DNA from: Klenkia marina
Lineage (GTDB): Bacteria > Actinomycetota > Actinomycetes > Mycobacteriales > Geodermatophilaceae
Reading direction: 5' to 3'
Length of the DNA: 64,000 nucleotides
Assembly: GCF_900101025.1 (NCBI RefSeq)
Contig: NZ_FMUH01000002.1
Coordinates: 806,001-870,000 of the forward strand
In this document: positions 48,421 to 60,275 of the stretch, in pieces
Position numbering within the stretch: position 1 is the first letter of the stretch
How the letters are laid out: each line of letters starts with the position of its first letter
Notes under the pieces: generated by a model
The model's database searches: none
The model's input: the letters and a program-made list of their open reading frames with translations, nothing else
What the model was told of the DNA's origin: nothing
Made by a program: the position numbers and the translations under genes

Positions 48421-49284
48421 GTGACCGCGACACGACTGGACGGCAAGGCCACGGCGGCCGCGATCCGCACCGAGCTGACTGAGCGGGTGACCGCGCTCGC
48501 CGCCGCGGGTCGCCGTCCGGGGCTGGGCACGCTGCTGGTCGGCGACGACCCCGGCAGCCGGTGGTACGTCAACGCGAAGCACTCCGACTGCGCGCAGGTC
48601 GGCATCGCCAGCATCCAGCGCGAGCTGCCCGCCGACGCCACCCAGGCCGACGTCCTCGCCGTCGTCGCCGAGTTCAACGCCGACCCCGCCTGCACCGGCT
48701 ACATCGTCCAGCTCCCGCTGCCGCGCCAGGTGTCCGAGGCCGCCGTCCTCGAGGCGATGGACCCCGACAAGGACGCCGACGGCCTCCACCCGACCAACCT
48801 CGGTCGCCTCGTGCTCGGCGTCCCCGGCCCGCTGCCGTGCACCCCGCTGGGCATCGTCGAGCTGCTGCGCCGCTACGACGTCCCCCTGGCCGGTGCCGAG
48901 GTCGTCGTCGTCGGCCGCGGGGTCACCGTCGGCCGCCCGCTCGGGCTGCTGCTCACCCGGCGCAGCGAGAACGCCACCGTCACGCTGTGCCACACCGGCA
49001 CCCGCGACCTGGCCGCGCACACCCGCACCGCCGACGTCGTCGTGGCCGCAGCCGGGGTGCCCGGCCTGCTCACCGCCGACATGGTCAAGCCCGGGGCCGC
49101 CGTCCTGGACGTCGGGGTCAGCCGGGTCGACGGCAAGATCGCCGGCGACGTCGCCCTCGACGTGGTCGACGTCGCCGGGCACGTCGCCCCGAACCCCGGC
49201 GGGGTCGGGCCCATGACCCGGGCGATGCTGCTCAGCAACGTGGTGGGGCTCGCCGAGCGGGCCGCGGCCCCCGTCGTGGCCTGA
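48421..49284 (+). CDS. folD: Methylenetetrahydrofolate dehydrogenase/cyclohydrolase
   Basis: FolD interconverts methylene-, methenyl- and 10-formyl-THF, supplying the formyl donor for PurN and PurH. The 287-residue protein has the motif [17 protein letters not shown] with the catalytic Lys, [31 protein letters not shown] and [14 protein letters not shown] for NADP binding. GTG 48421 is used, since the upstream frame is not conserved. A DUF3017 gene follows 10 bases later. Confidence 0.97.
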   Translation: MTATRLDGKATAAAIRTELTERVTALAAAGRRPGLGTLLVGDDPGSRWYVNAKHSDCAQVGIASIQRELPADATQADVLAVVAEFNADPACTGYIVQLPLPRQVSEAAVLEAMDPDKDADGLHPTNLGRLVLGVPGPLPCTPLGIVELLRRYDVPLAGAEVVVVGRGVTVGRPLGLLLTRRSENATVTLCHTGTRDLAAHTRTADVVVAAAGVPGLLTADMVKPGAAVLDVGVSRVDGKIAGDVALDVVDVAGHVAPNPGGVGPMTRAMLLSNVVGLAERAAAPVVA

Positions 49285-49294
49285 GGAGGACGCC

Positions 49295-49594
49295 GTGGCC
49301 CGCGCCCCGCTGCACACCCGGCGTCCCTTCCTGGCGGGGGTGCTGCGGCAGCTGCCGCTGACCGGTGTGCTGCTGGTGGTGGCGGTGGGTCTGCTCACCG
49401 TGGCGTCGGGCAACTGGCGCCGTGGCCTGCTCGTGATGGGGTTGGCGCTCATCGCCGCGGGGGTGCTGCGCATGGTGCTGCCGGTGCGCCGCCAGGGGTT
49501 CCTGGCCGTCCGGAGCACGGTCACCGACGTGCTGCTCACCACCGGCGGGGGAGTGGCCCTGGCCCTCGTCGCGGTGGCCATCCCCCCTGGTTGA
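49295..49594 (+). CDS. DUF3017 small membrane protein
   Basis: A 99-residue protein with three hydrophobic segments (about residues 20-37, 44-62 and 75-96) and basic loops. Position between folD and mdh and the overall length match the actinobacterial DUF3017 family, whose role is unknown. GTG start preceded by GAGGAGGACGCC, a strong ribosome-binding site. Confidence 0.88.
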   Translation: MARAPLHTRRPFLAGVLRQLPLTGVLLVVAVGLLTVASGNWRRGLLVMGLALIAAGVLRMVLPVRRQGFLAVRSTVTDVLLTTGGGVALALVAVAIPPG

Positions 49595-49639
49595 CCGCGG
49601 CCTGACCGGCCCGGGGGCGCAGCCGAGCAGCTCCGGCGA

Positions 49640-49645
49640 TAGGTT
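49640..49645 (+). promoter_or_regulatory. -10 box for mdh
   Basis: TAGGTT lies 7 bases before the mdh ATG at 49653, consistent with a leaderless message. Confidence 0.5.
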
Positions 49646-49652
49646 GGCGGCC

Positions 49653-50600
49653 ATGGCGACGAAGCCCGGCAAGATCACCGTGGTGGGTTCCGGCTTCTAC
49701 GGTTCCACCACCGCACTCCGTCTGGCGCAGTACGACGTCGTGGGCACCGTGGTGCTCACCGACGTCGTCGAGGGCAAGCCCGAGGGGCTCGCGCTCGACC
49801 TCAACCAGTCCCGCTCGATCGAGGGCTTCGAGACCGAGGTCGTCGGGGTCGGCGGCGGCTCCTACGAGGGCACCGAGGGATCCGACGTCGTCGTCATCAC
49901 CGCGGGCCTGCCGCGCAAGCCGGGCATGAGCCGCATGGACCTCATCGAGACCAACGCCGGCATCGTCCGGCAGGTGTCGGAGAACGTCGCGCGCACCTCG
50001 CCCGACGCCGTCGTGATCGTGGTCAGCAACCCGCTCGACGAGATGACCGCGCTGGCGCAGCTGGCCACCGGCTTCCCCACGCACCGCGTGATGGGCCAGG
50101 CCGGCATGCTCGACACCGCGCGGTTCACCGACAACGTCGCCCGCGAGCTCGGCGTCCCGACCGCCTCGGTGCAGACGCTGACCCTGGGCAGCCACGGCGA
50201 CACGATGGTCCCGGTGCCCAGCCGGTGCACCGTCGACGGCCGGCCGCTGTCGGAGGTCATGGCACCCGACCGCATCGCGCACCTGGTCGACCGCACCCGC
50301 AACGGCGGGGCCGAGGTCGTGGCGCTGCTCAAGACCGGCTCGGCGTACTACGCGCCCTCGGCGGCCGCGGCCCGGATGGCCAAGGCCGTCATCGAGGACT
50401 CCGGTGCCGTCATGCCGGTGTGCGCCTGGGTCGACGGCGAGCACGGGATCTCCGGGGTCTACCTGGGGGTCGAGGCCGAGATCGGCCGCGAGGGTGTCCG
50501 GCGGGTGGTCGAGACCGACCTCACCGACGACGAGCTGGCCGGGCTGCGTGAGGCAGCCGAGGCCGTACGAGCCAAGCAAGCGGACGTCGCCGACCTCTGA
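49653..50600 (+). CDS. mdh: Malate dehydrogenase (LDH-like)
   Basis: Mdh oxidises malate to oxaloacetate with NAD. The 315-residue protein has a Rossmann loop [12 protein letters not shown], an acidic residue in [17 protein letters not shown] that favours [24 protein letters not shown] and the catalytic GSHGDTMVP. Active-site Arg in [14 protein letters not shown] is the position that selects malate. ATG 49653 is preferred over the TTG three codons earlier because of the -10 box. icd follows after 34 bases. Confidence 0.95.
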   Translation: MATKPGKITVVGSGFYGSTTALRLAQYDVVGTVVLTDVVEGKPEGLALDLNQSRSIEGFETEVVGVGGGSYEGTEGSDVVVITAGLPRKPGMSRMDLIETNAGIVRQVSENVARTSPDAVVIVVSNPLDEMTALAQLATGFPTHRVMGQAGMLDTARFTDNVARELGVPTASVQTLTLGSHGDTMVPVPSRCTVDGRPLSEVMAPDRIAHLVDRTRNGGAEVVALLKTGSAYYAPSAAAARMAKAVIEDSGAVMPVCAWVDGEHGISGVYLGVEAEIGREGVRRVVETDLTDDELAGLREAAEAVRAKQADVADL

Positions 50601-50634
50601 GGGTCGGCTTCCAACAGAGAGGGACCACTTCCAC

Positions 50635-51852
50635 GTGAGCAAGATCAAGGTCAAGGGCAAGGTCGTCGAGCTCGACGGCGACGAGATGACCCGGATCATC
50701 TGGCAGTTCATCAAGGACGAGCTGATCCTCAAGTACCTCGACGTCGACCTCGAGTACTACGACCTCGGCATGGAGAACCGCGACGCCACCGACGACCAGG
50801 TGACGATCGACGCGGCCAACGCCATCAAGCAGCACGGCGTCGGGGTCAAGTGCGCCACGATCACCCCGGACGAGGCGCGGGTCGAGGAGTTCGGCCTCAA
50901 GCAGATGTGGCGCTCGCCCAACGGCACGATCCGCAACATCCTCGGCGGCGTGATCTTCCGCGAGCCGATCATCATGCAGAACGTGCCGCGCCTGGTGCCG
51001 GGCTGGACCAAGCCGATCATCGTCGGCCGCCACGCCTACGGCGACCAGTACCGCGCCACCGACTTCAAGTTCCCCTCCGCGGGCACCCTGAAGGTCGTCT
51101 TCACCCCCGAGGACGGCTCCGAGCCCATCGAGCGCGAGGTCTTCCAGGCCCCCGGCGCCGGTGTCTCGCTGTCGATGTACAACCTCGACGACTCGATCCG
51201 CGACTTCGCGCGCGCCTCGCTGAACTACGGCCTGGCCCGCAACTACCCGGTGTACCTGTCGACGAAGAACACGATCCTCAAGGCCTACGACGGCCGGTTC
51301 AAGGACATCTTCCAGGAGGTGTTCGAGGCCGAGTTCCAGGAGAAGTTCGAGGCCGCCGGCATCACCTACGAGCACCGCCTCATCGACGACATGGTCGCCG
51401 CCAACCTCAAGTGGGAGGGCGGCTACGTCTGGGCCTGCAAGAACTACGACGGCGACGTCCAGTCCGACACCGTGGCGCAGGGCTTCGGCTCGCTGGGCCT
51501 CATGACCTCGGTGCTGGCCACCCCGGACGGCAAGACCGTCGAGGCCGAGGCCGCGCACGGCACGGTGACCCGGCACTACCGCCAGCACCAGCAGGGCAAG
51601 GAGACCTCGACCAACCCGATCGCGTCGATCTTCGCCTGGACCCGGGGCCTGGCCCACCGCGGCAAGCTCGACGAGACCCCCGAGGTCACCCAGTTCGCCG
51701 AGACCCTCGAGCGCGTGTGCATCGAGACGGTCGAGGGCGGTCAGATGACCAAGGACCTCGCCCTGCTGATCAGCAAGGACGCCCCCTGGCTCACCACCCA
51801 GGACTTCCTCGCCGCGATCGACGCCAACCTGCAGAAGGCCATGGCTGCCTGA
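50635..51852 (+). CDS. icd: NADP-dependent isocitrate dehydrogenase
   Basis: Icd decarboxylates isocitrate to 2-oxoglutarate. The 405-residue protein belongs to the homodimeric eukaryote-like group: [19 protein letters not shown] at the N-terminus, [14 protein letters not shown] for substrate binding, [20 protein letters not shown] for metal binding and [20 protein letters not shown] for NADP. GTG 50635 follows AGAGAGGGACC. Grouping with mdh and sucCD places three TCA steps within 11 kb. Confidence 0.97.
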   Translation: MSKIKVKGKVVELDGDEMTRIIWQFIKDELILKYLDVDLEYYDLGMENRDATDDQVTIDAANAIKQHGVGVKCATITPDEARVEEFGLKQMWRSPNGTIRNILGGVIFREPIIMQNVPRLVPGWTKPIIVGRHAYGDQYRATDFKFPSAGTLKVVFTPEDGSEPIEREVFQAPGAGVSLSMYNLDDSIRDFARASLNYGLARNYPVYLSTKNTILKAYDGRFKDIFQEVFEAEFQEKFEAAGITYEHRLIDDMVAANLKWEGGYVWACKNYDGDVQSDTVAQGFGSLGLMTSVLATPDGKTVEAEAAHGTVTRHYRQHQQGKETSTNPIASIFAWTRGLAHRGKLDETPEVTQFAETLERVCIETVEGGQMTKDLALLISKDAPWLTTQDFLAAIDANLQKAMAA

Positions 51853-51861
51853 TCCACCCGA

Positions 51862-51900
51862 CGACGGCCCCCCTCCCGCTCCGCGGAAGGGGGGCCGTCG
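51862..51900 (+). terminator. Terminator after icd
   Basis: CGACGGCCCCCCT (51862-51874) pairs with AGGGGGGCCGTCG (51888-51900). The loop CCCGCTCCGCGGA contains GCTCCGC, so it may be a reduced member of the dispersed repeat family. Confidence 0.85.
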
Positions 51901-51927
51901 CACGTCCGGGGCACAAGGGAGCACCAC

Positions 51928-51984
51928 GATGTCGGGGACATCGGGCCCCCGGACGGCCTCGGGATCCCCGATGTCCCCGACGTC
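51928..51984. repeat. Left paired palindrome flanking the DUF559-like gene
   Basis: GATGTCGGGGACATCGGG (51928-51945) and its near-exact inverted copy CCCGATGTCCCCGACGTC (51967-51984) pair over 18 bases with one G-T style mismatch, around a 21-base loop. Each arm is also internally dyadic (GATGTC-GGG-GACATC). The same element occurs on the other side of the gene. Confidence 0.9.
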
Positions 51985-52051
51985 GTCGGACCGGGCTGGG
52001 GTCCCTGTGGACAAGTGCGGAGTCGTCGTCGCAGCGGGGCAGGCTGGTGCG

Positions 52052-52933
52052 GTGTCCCCGGCCCGCCGTCCCGGACAACTCGTCGGGCGCGTCTTCCTCG
52101 GCCGCACCGCCTGTGACCGCGGCTGGCTGACGTCCGAGCAGCTGCGTGGCTCGGCATGGCGGCGGGTGATGCGCGGGGTCTACGCGGATGCGTCGTTGCC
52201 GGACACGCACGGCGTGCGTCTGGCCGCGGCGCGGCTCGTGCTGCCGCCCACCGCGGTGGTGGCCGGCCGCAGCGCTGCCTGGCTGCTGGGGGTGACCGAG
52301 GCGGCAGACGAATCGACCCCGGTGGAGGTGCTCGTCCCGCGGGAGCACCGGTTCGGCCCCGTGACCGGGCTCCGCATCCGGCAGGGCGGTACCGAGCCCG
52401 ACGACCTCGCCGAGCTGCGCGGTCTCCGGCACACCACCGCCGCGCGGACGGCGTCCGACATCGCCCGGTGGGAGAGCACGGCCGAGGCGGTCGTGCTGCT
52501 CGACCTGTTGCTGACCCGGCGTCTGGTGGACCGCGACGACCTGCACGAGCGCGTGGTCGGGCTGCCGGCCGGCCCCGGCACCCGGCGGGCTGTGCAGGCG
52601 GTGGCCCTGGCAGACCCGCGGGCGGAGTCACCGCAGGAGTCGCGCACCCGGGTCCTCCTGGCCCTCGCCGGCTTCCCCGTCGTTCCCCAGTTCGAGGTGC
52701 GGGACGACGACGGGCGCTGGGTGGCCCGCGTCGACCTCGCGCTGCCCGACCTACGCATCGCCGTGGAGTACGACGGCGTCTGGCACGGTGAGCGGGGGCA
52801 GCTCAGCAGCGACCGACGACGGCTCAACCGGTTGACCCAGGCCGGGTGGCTGGTGCTCCACCTGACCGCGGCCGACCTGCATCGCCCCGCAGAGGTGGTC
52901 GCCCGCCTTCGTGCGCTCATCGCCCTCCGGTGA
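52052..52933 (+). CDS. AbiEi-like/DUF559 protein with predicted PD-(D/E)XK nuclease domain
   Basis: A 293-residue protein. Residues 10-85 (LTSEQLRGSAWRRVMRGVYA, VVAGRSAAWLLGV) resemble the winged-helix N-terminal domain seen in AbiEi-type antitoxins. Residues 190-290 resemble DUF559/Vsr-like endonucleases. Candidate catalytic residues are Glu196 (PQESRTR), Asp228 (ARVDLALPD) and Glu239 in VEYDG, followed by His245 and a DRRRLNRL helix. No toxin partner lies beside it. Identical palindrome pairs on both sides suggest a mobile or self-maintaining unit. GTG 52052 is chosen, and GTG 52007 is possible. Confidence 0.8.
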   Translation: MSPARRPGQLVGRVFLGRTACDRGWLTSEQLRGSAWRRVMRGVYADASLPDTHGVRLAAARLVLPPTAVVAGRSAAWLLGVTEAADESTPVEVLVPREHRFGPVTGLRIRQGGTEPDDLAELRGLRHTTAARTASDIARWESTAEAVVLLDLLLTRRLVDRDDLHERVVGLPAGPGTRRAVQAVALADPRAESPQESRTRVLLALAGFPVVPQFEVRDDDGRWVARVDLALPDLRIAVEYDGVWHGERGQLSSDRRRLNRLTQAGWLVLHLTAADLHRPAEVVARLRALIALR

Positions 52934-52957
52934 TCGCTCGCGGTGGATGCCGACCGG

Positions 52958-53010
52958 TGTCGGGGACATCGGGCTTCGGGCGCAGCCGTAGGACCCCGAT
53001 GTCCCCGACA
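52958..53010. repeat. Right paired palindrome flanking the DUF559-like gene
   Basis: TGTCGGGGACATCGGG (52958-52973) pairs exactly with CCCGATGTCCCCGACA (52995-53010) around a 21-base loop. Arm sequence and spacing nearly repeat the left element at 51928-51984, while the loop sequences differ. Confidence 0.9.
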
Positions 53011-53031
53011 TCGGGGCAACCGGTCAGCGGG

Positions 53032-53769
53032 TCAGCGGCCGAAGAGTTGGGTCCACGTCGGGCCGGGGCCGCCGGTGACCATGCCGACGCCAAGCCGGGT
53101 GTTGCCGCAGTCGAGGATGTTGGCGCGGTGGCCGGGGCTGTCCATCCAGCCCGCCATCACCGACGCCGCGTCGCCGTAGCCCTGGGCGATGTTCTCCGCC
53201 GACGCCCCCGCCACCCCGGCCGCGGCGGCGCGGTCCCAGGGGGAGAGGCCCTCCGGGGTGGTGTGGCTGAAGTAGCCGCGGTCGCGCATGTCGGCGCTGT
53301 GCGCACGGGCGACCGCGGCCAGTCCGGCGTCGGCGGACACGGGGGCGCACCCGGCCGCCGACCGCTCGGCGTTCACGAGCTCGACCACCGCCGCCTCGGC
53401 GCCCGGGTCCCCGGGGTCGGCCACGGCGACCTGCGCGGGGGCCGGGGCGGGCTCCGGTGCCGGACCCGGCTCGGGCGTGGTGGGCACCGGTGCCTCGACG
53501 GTGGGCGGCTCGGTGGTGGGCGGCGCCTCGGTGGTGGGCGGTGCCGGGGTCACGGTGGTCGGGGCCGCGGACGTGGTCGCGGCCGCGCTCGACGTCCGTG
53601 CGGTGCTGCTCGCCGTCGCCGCGGCGGGCACCGGGTCACCGCCGCCCGGCAGCGCCCACAGCACGCCGCCCAGGACGCCGAGCACGGCCAGCACGGCGAG
53701 GGCGGGGACCCAGCGGCGCGGGACCCGCAGGCCGCGGGGGGTCCGGCGGTGGCTCCGGGGGGCGGTCAT
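53032..53769 (-). CDS. CAP (SCP/PR-1) domain secreted protein
   Basis: A 245-residue protein. A basic N-terminus (PRSHRRTPRGLRVPRR) and a transmembrane or signal segment (about 21-42) are followed by a Thr/Pro/Glu/Ala-rich linker (45-115) and a CAP domain (VVELVNAERSAAGC, ARAHSADMRDRGYFSHTTPEG, ENIAQGY, MDSPGHRANILDC). The CAP His and Glu residues are present. Bacterial CAP proteins are extracellular with mostly unknown roles. ATG 53769. It is divergent from the CNNM gene. Confidence 0.92.
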   Translation of the reverse strand: MTAPRSHRRTPRGLRVPRRWVPALAVLAVLGVLGGVLWALPGGGDPVPAAATASSTARTSSAAATTSAAPTTVTPAPPTTEAPPTTEPPTVEAPVPTTPEPGPAPEPAPAPAQVAVADPGDPGAEAAVVELVNAERSAAGCAPVSADAGLAAVARAHSADMRDRGYFSHTTPEGLSPWDRAAAAGVAGASAENIAQGYGDAASVMAGWMDSPGHRANILDCGNTRLGVGMVTGGPGPTWTQLFGR

Positions 53770-53906
53770 GGGCGACCACCGTAGCGGGGTGGACCGCGGG
53801 TGAGACGGAACGCGCACCGCGGCACGACCGTTGCCGGGTGGACCGTCCGCCCCGCACCCGGGATCCTGGGACGGCCCCACCACCCTGCAGAAGGAGCACG
53901 CCGCCG

Positions 53907-55238
53907 GTGAGCGACGTCTGGCTCAACATCGTCATGGTCGTCGTGTTCGTGCTGATCGGCGGCGCGTTCGCCGGCGCCGAGATCGCGCTGGTCTCGCTGC
54001 GGGAGTCCCAGGTGCGGGCCCTGGGCGAGCGCGGCAGCCGGGGGAAGGCGCTCACCAAGCTCCTGCACGACCCCAACCGCTTCCTCGCCGCCGTGCAGGT
54101 CGGGGTGACCCTGGCCGGGTTCTTCTCCGCGGCCTTCGGCGCCAGCACGCTGTCGGCCCCGCTCGGGGACTGGCTGGTGGGCCTGGGGGTTCCCCGCGGC
54201 GCCGCCGACCCGGTCAGCTTCGTGCTGGTCACCATCGGCATCAGCTACCTGTCGCTGGTGGTCGGCGAGCTGACCCCCAAGCGGCTCGCGCTGCAGCGGG
54301 CCGAGGGGTTCTCGCTGGTCGTCGCCGGTCCGCTCAACCGCATCGCCTCGGTGTTCCGGCCGGTCATCTGGCTGCTCTCGCGCTCGACCGACCTGCTGGT
54401 GCGGCTGCTGGGCGGGGACCCCAAGCAGAGCGGCGAGTCGATCAGCCAGGAGGAGCTGCGCGACCTCGTGGCCGCGCACGAGTCGCTGTCCACCGACGAG
54501 CGCCGGCTCATCGACGAGGTCTTCCGGGCCGGGGACCGCGAGGTGCGCGAGGTCATGACCCCCCGCACCGAGGTCGACTTCCTCGAGGCCTCGCTCACCG
54601 CCAGCCGGGCGGCCAAGCTCATCGCCGACAACGGCCACTCCCGCTACCCGGTCGTCGGCCGCACCCAGGACGACGTCGTCGGCTTCGTGCACGTGCGCGA
54701 CCTGCTGCAGCCCAACCACCCCGCCGGGCGGGCGGCGACGGTCGGCGACCTGGCCCGCGAGGTCAAGCAGCTGCCCGGGACGGCGGGGGTGCTCACCGCG
54801 CTGTCGGAGATGCGTCGCGAGAGCCACCACCTGGCGATCGTCGTCGACGAGTACGGCGGCACCGACGGCATCGTGACGCTGGAGGACCTCATCGAGGAGG
54901 TCATCGGCGAGATCTACGACGAGTACGACGAGGACGCCGCCCCCGAGACCGACGAGCCGGCCGAGGGACCGCACGACGTCGACGGCCTGCTCAACCTCGA
55001 CGACTTCGCCGAGGCCACCGGCCTGCACCTGCCCGAGGGGCCCTACGAGACGGTGGCCGGGTGGGTGCTGGCCGAGCTCGGCCGCATCCCCGCGGTGGGC
55101 GACACCGCCGAGCACGAGGGCCGGGTGCTCGCGGTCACCGAGCTCGACGGACGCCGGATCGCCCGCATCGCGGTGGCCCCGGCGCCCGCGCCGGCCATCG
55201 ACGGCGACACCCTCCGCGCCGGCGCCGCTGCCACCTGA
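53907..55238 (+). CDS. CNNM/CorC (hemolysin C-type) membrane protein
   Basis: A 443-residue protein of the HlyC/CorC family, linked to magnesium or cobalt export. The DUF21 membrane domain occupies about residues 1-185 (AGAEIALVSLRESQVRAL, VQVGVTLAGFFSAAFG, ELTPKRLALQRAE). A pair of CBS domains (about 205-335, with VMTPRTEV and AIVVDEYGGTDGIVTLEDL) and a C-terminal CorC/HlyC domain follow. GTG 53907 has AAGGAGCACG upstream. A hairpin terminator starts 4 bases after the stop. Confidence 0.94.
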   Translation: MSDVWLNIVMVVVFVLIGGAFAGAEIALVSLRESQVRALGERGSRGKALTKLLHDPNRFLAAVQVGVTLAGFFSAAFGASTLSAPLGDWLVGLGVPRGAADPVSFVLVTIGISYLSLVVGELTPKRLALQRAEGFSLVVAGPLNRIASVFRPVIWLLSRSTDLLVRLLGGDPKQSGESISQEELRDLVAAHESLSTDERRLIDEVFRAGDREVREVMTPRTEVDFLEASLTASRAAKLIADNGHSRYPVVGRTQDDVVGFVHVRDLLQPNHPAGRAATVGDLAREVKQLPGTAGVLTALSEMRRESHHLAIVVDEYGGTDGIVTLEDLIEEVIGEIYDEYDEDAAPETDEPAEGPHDVDGLLNLDDFAEATGLHLPEGPYETVAGWVLAELGRIPAVGDTAEHEGRVLAVTELDGRRIARIAVAPAPAPAIDGDTLRAGAAAT

Positions 55239-55241
55239 GGA

Positions 55242-55300
55242 ACGGCCCCGTCCCACCCCACGGTGCACTCGGCACGCCGCGGGCCCCGGGACGGGGCCGT
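55242..55300. terminator. Hairpin repeat element E between the CNNM gene and galE
   Basis: ACGGCCCCGTCCC (55242-55254) pairs with GGGACGGGGCCGT (55288-55300). The loop CACCCCACGGTGCACTCGGC and the tail CCGTCAGCTCACC are diverged relatives of the motifs in elements B, C and D. It terminates the CNNM gene and, from the other side, galE. Confidence 0.75.
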
Positions 55301-55304
55301 CCCG

Positions 55305-56252
55305 TCAGCTCACCAGCGCCCAGGCGTCGCGGACCATGGTGGTGAGCTCGGCGTGCTGCGGGTCCCAGCCGAGGTCGGCACGGATGCGCTCGGACGACGC
55401 CACGAGCTGGGCCGGGTCGCCGGCCCGCCGGGCGCCGACGACGACCGGCACGGGGTGGCCGGTGACCTCGCGGACGGCGTCGACCACCTGCCGCACGCTG
55501 AACCCGGTGCCGTTGCCCAGGTTGTAGATGCGGTGCTCGCCCGGCGCGGGGGCCGGCAGGGCCAGCAGGTGGGCGTCGGCGAGGTCGAGCACGTGCACGT
55601 AGTCGCGGATGCAGGTGCCGTCGGGGGTGGGGTAGTCCTCCCCGAACACCGTGATGGCGTCGCGCGTGCCGGCCGCCACCTGCAGCGCGATCGGGATCAG
55701 GTGGGTCTCGACGGCGTGGCGCTCGCCGCGGCCGAAGCCGGCGCCGGCCACGTTGAAGTAGCGCAGGCTCACCGCGGCGAACCCGTGGGCCACCGCGTAC
55801 GAGGTGAGCATGTGGTCCACGGCCAGCTTGGAGGCTCCGTAGGTGTTCGTGGGCCGGGTCGGGGCGTCCTCGGTGATCGGGACGGCGTCGGGCTCGCCGT
55901 AGGTGGCCGCGGTCGAGGAGAAGACGATGCGCCGGCAGTCGACCGCCCGCATGGCCTCCAGCAGCGCGAGCGACCCGCCGACGTTGGTGTGCCAGTAGTC
56001 CTCGGGCTGGGTCTGGGAGACCCCGACCAGGCTCTTGGCCGCGAAGTGCAGCACCGCCTCGGGGCGTACATCGGCCAGCACCGGGGCCGAGTCGTGCAGC
56101 GAGGCCCGCACGAACGCCGCGCCCTCGGGCACGGCGTCGGCGTGGCCGGTCGAGAGGTCGTCGAGCACGGTCACCTCGTGACCCCCGGCCAGCAGGGCCG
56201 CCGTGACTACGCTGCCGATGTAGCCGGCACCACCGGCGACGAGAACACGCAT
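55305..56252 (-). CDS. galE: UDP-glucose 4-epimerase
   Basis: GalE interconverts UDP-glucose and UDP-galactose for cell envelope sugars. The 315-residue extended SDR has [10 protein letters not shown] for NAD, the Ser of the catalytic triad in FSSTAATYG, and YGASKLAVD for Tyr-x3-Lys. LRYFNVAGA and [14 protein letters not shown] are typical of GalE. It is slightly shorter than E. coli GalE, as is common in actinobacteria. It is divergent from the aminotransferase gene, with 26 bases between starts. Confidence 0.93.
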   Translation of the reverse strand: MRVLVAGGAGYIGSVVTAALLAGGHEVTVLDDLSTGHADAVPEGAAFVRASLHDSAPVLADVRPEAVLHFAAKSLVGVSQTQPEDYWHTNVGGSLALLEAMRAVDCRRIVFSSTAATYGEPDAVPITEDAPTRPTNTYGASKLAVDHMLTSYAVAHGFAAVSLRYFNVAGAGFGRGERHAVETHLIPIALQVAAGTRDAITVFGEDYPTPDGTCIRDYVHVLDLADAHLLALPAPAPGEHRIYNLGNGTGFSVRQVVDAVREVTGHPVPVVVGARRAGDPAQLVASSERIRADLGWDPQHAELTTMVRDAWALVS

Positions 56253-56259
56253 GCCCCGA

Positions 56260-56272
56260 AGCCTACGGAGGA
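56260..56272. promoter_or_regulatory. galE -10 box (-) and aminotransferase ribosome-binding site (+)
   Basis: On the minus strand TAGGCT (56265 to 56260) lies 7 bases before the galE ATG. On the plus strand GGAGGA (56267-56272) lies 6 bases before the aminotransferase ATG at 56279. The aminotransferase promoter must therefore overlap the galE 5' end. Confidence 0.55.
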
Positions 56273-56278
56273 TCCGTC

Positions 56279-59077
<2,799 letters not shown>

Positions 59078-59117
59078 CGGCCTGCGGGTCCGAGCTGCGG
59101 CCTGCACACTCTCGGCC

Positions 59118-60275
59118 GTGACCACACCGCAGGAGCCGGCCGCCGGCGGCAACGTGATCACCCGGACCGTCGACCGGATCCGCGAGCTGATCCACCGCGG
59201 GCGCGCCCGGTACGGATGGTTCGACCACCTGGTGCACGCCGGGGGGCACTACAACCGCGCCCAGGCCGACACGCTGGCCGCGGCGGTCACCTACTACGCC
59301 TTCCTGGCGCTGTTCCCGGTCGTGCTGCTGCTGGCCTCCATCGCCGGTTTCGTGCTGGCCGGCAACACCGCCCTGCAGCTGGAGCTGGTCGGCGCCATCC
59401 AGGACGCGGTGCCGGGCAAGACCGGCAGCGACCTGGCGCAGTCGGTGGCCGGTGCCATCGGCGCCCGTCGGACGACCGGCGTGATCGGCCTGATCGGGTT
59501 CCTGGTGGTCGGCATCGGCGCCATCGACAAGCTGCGCGTCGGGATGGACACCATCTGGCGGGGCAAGCCCGACCCGCCCGACTTCCTCGGCGACCGGCTC
59601 AAGGACGTCGTCGTGCTGCTCGGCCTGGCCGGCGCCGGCGTGCTGTCGATCGCGCTCACCACCGGCACCACCGCGGCCTCCACCGTGGTCTTCGACGCGC
59701 TGGGCATCGACCGGGTCCCCGGCTTCTTCCTGCTCACCGCAGCGCTGGGCATCGGGCTGGCACTGGTCGGGGACACCCTGATGTTCCTGTGGGTGCTCAA
59801 GGGCGTGCCCGACACCCCGCACCGCGCGCGCATGCTGCTGCCCGGGGCGGTGTTCGGTGCCGTCGGCTTCGAGCTGCTCAAGCTGGTCGGCGGCTACTAC
59901 CTGCAGATCCTCAGCGGCAACGTCACCGCATCGGCGTTCGGCGGTTTCGTCGGGCTGATCGTGTGGATCAACGTGGTCGCCCGGTTCGCCTTCTTCACGG
60001 CCTCGTGGACCGCGACCCTCCCGGCGGTCGAGCACTCGGACGCGCAGGTGCCGCACGGCCCGCCCGCGCCGACCCGGCTGCCCGACGTGGTGCTGGTCGA
60101 CGAGCGGGGCCCTCGTCCGGCGCCGCTGACGCTGGCCGCGGGATTGGTGGGGGCAGGGTTCCTGGTGGGAGGGGCCCTGATGGGTGCGGCGGCAGGTCGA
60201 CGGGCAGCCGCCGTGCGCCACCGGCGGGGGGCCCGGGCGGGCCGGCCTCGGGACGGCGCGGCGGGGGACGCCTGA
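59118..60275 (+). CDS. YihY/BrkB family membrane protein
   Basis: A 385-residue protein of the YihY (formerly RNase BN) family. After a 60-residue N-terminus it shows AAVTYYAFLALFPVVLLL and five further membrane segments up to about residue 300, with VGGYYLQILSGNVTASAFGG and a long C-terminal Pro/Arg-rich tail. Function is unsettled; it is not an RNase. GTG 59118 lies 7 bases after CACACT, a weak -10 candidate. The last 281 bases overlap the convergent carboxypeptidase gene. Confidence 0.92.
   Translation: MTTPQEPAAGGNVITRTVDRIRELIHRGRARYGWFDHLVHAGGHYNRAQADTLAAAVTYYAFLALFPVVLLLASIAGFVLAGNTALQLELVGAIQDAVPGKTGSDLAQSVAGAIGARRTTGVIGLIGFLVVGIGAIDKLRVGMDTIWRGKPDPPDFLGDRLKDVVVLLGLAGAGVLSIALTTGTTAASTVVFDALGIDRVPGFFLLTAALGIGLALVGDTLMFLWVLKGVPDTPHRARMLLPGAVFGAVGFELLKLVGGYYLQILSGNVTASAFGGFVGLIVWINVVARFAFFTASWTATLPAVEHSDAQVPHGPPAPTRLPDVVLVDERGPRPAPLTLAAGLVGAGFLVGGALMGAAAGRRAAAVRHRRGARAGRPRDGAAGDA

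Noticed and set aside
51929..52051. ATG at 51929 as the start of the DUF559-like protein
   Set aside because: It lies inside the left palindrome, and the first 41 codons are unlike the family. GTG 52052 gives the usual N-terminus.
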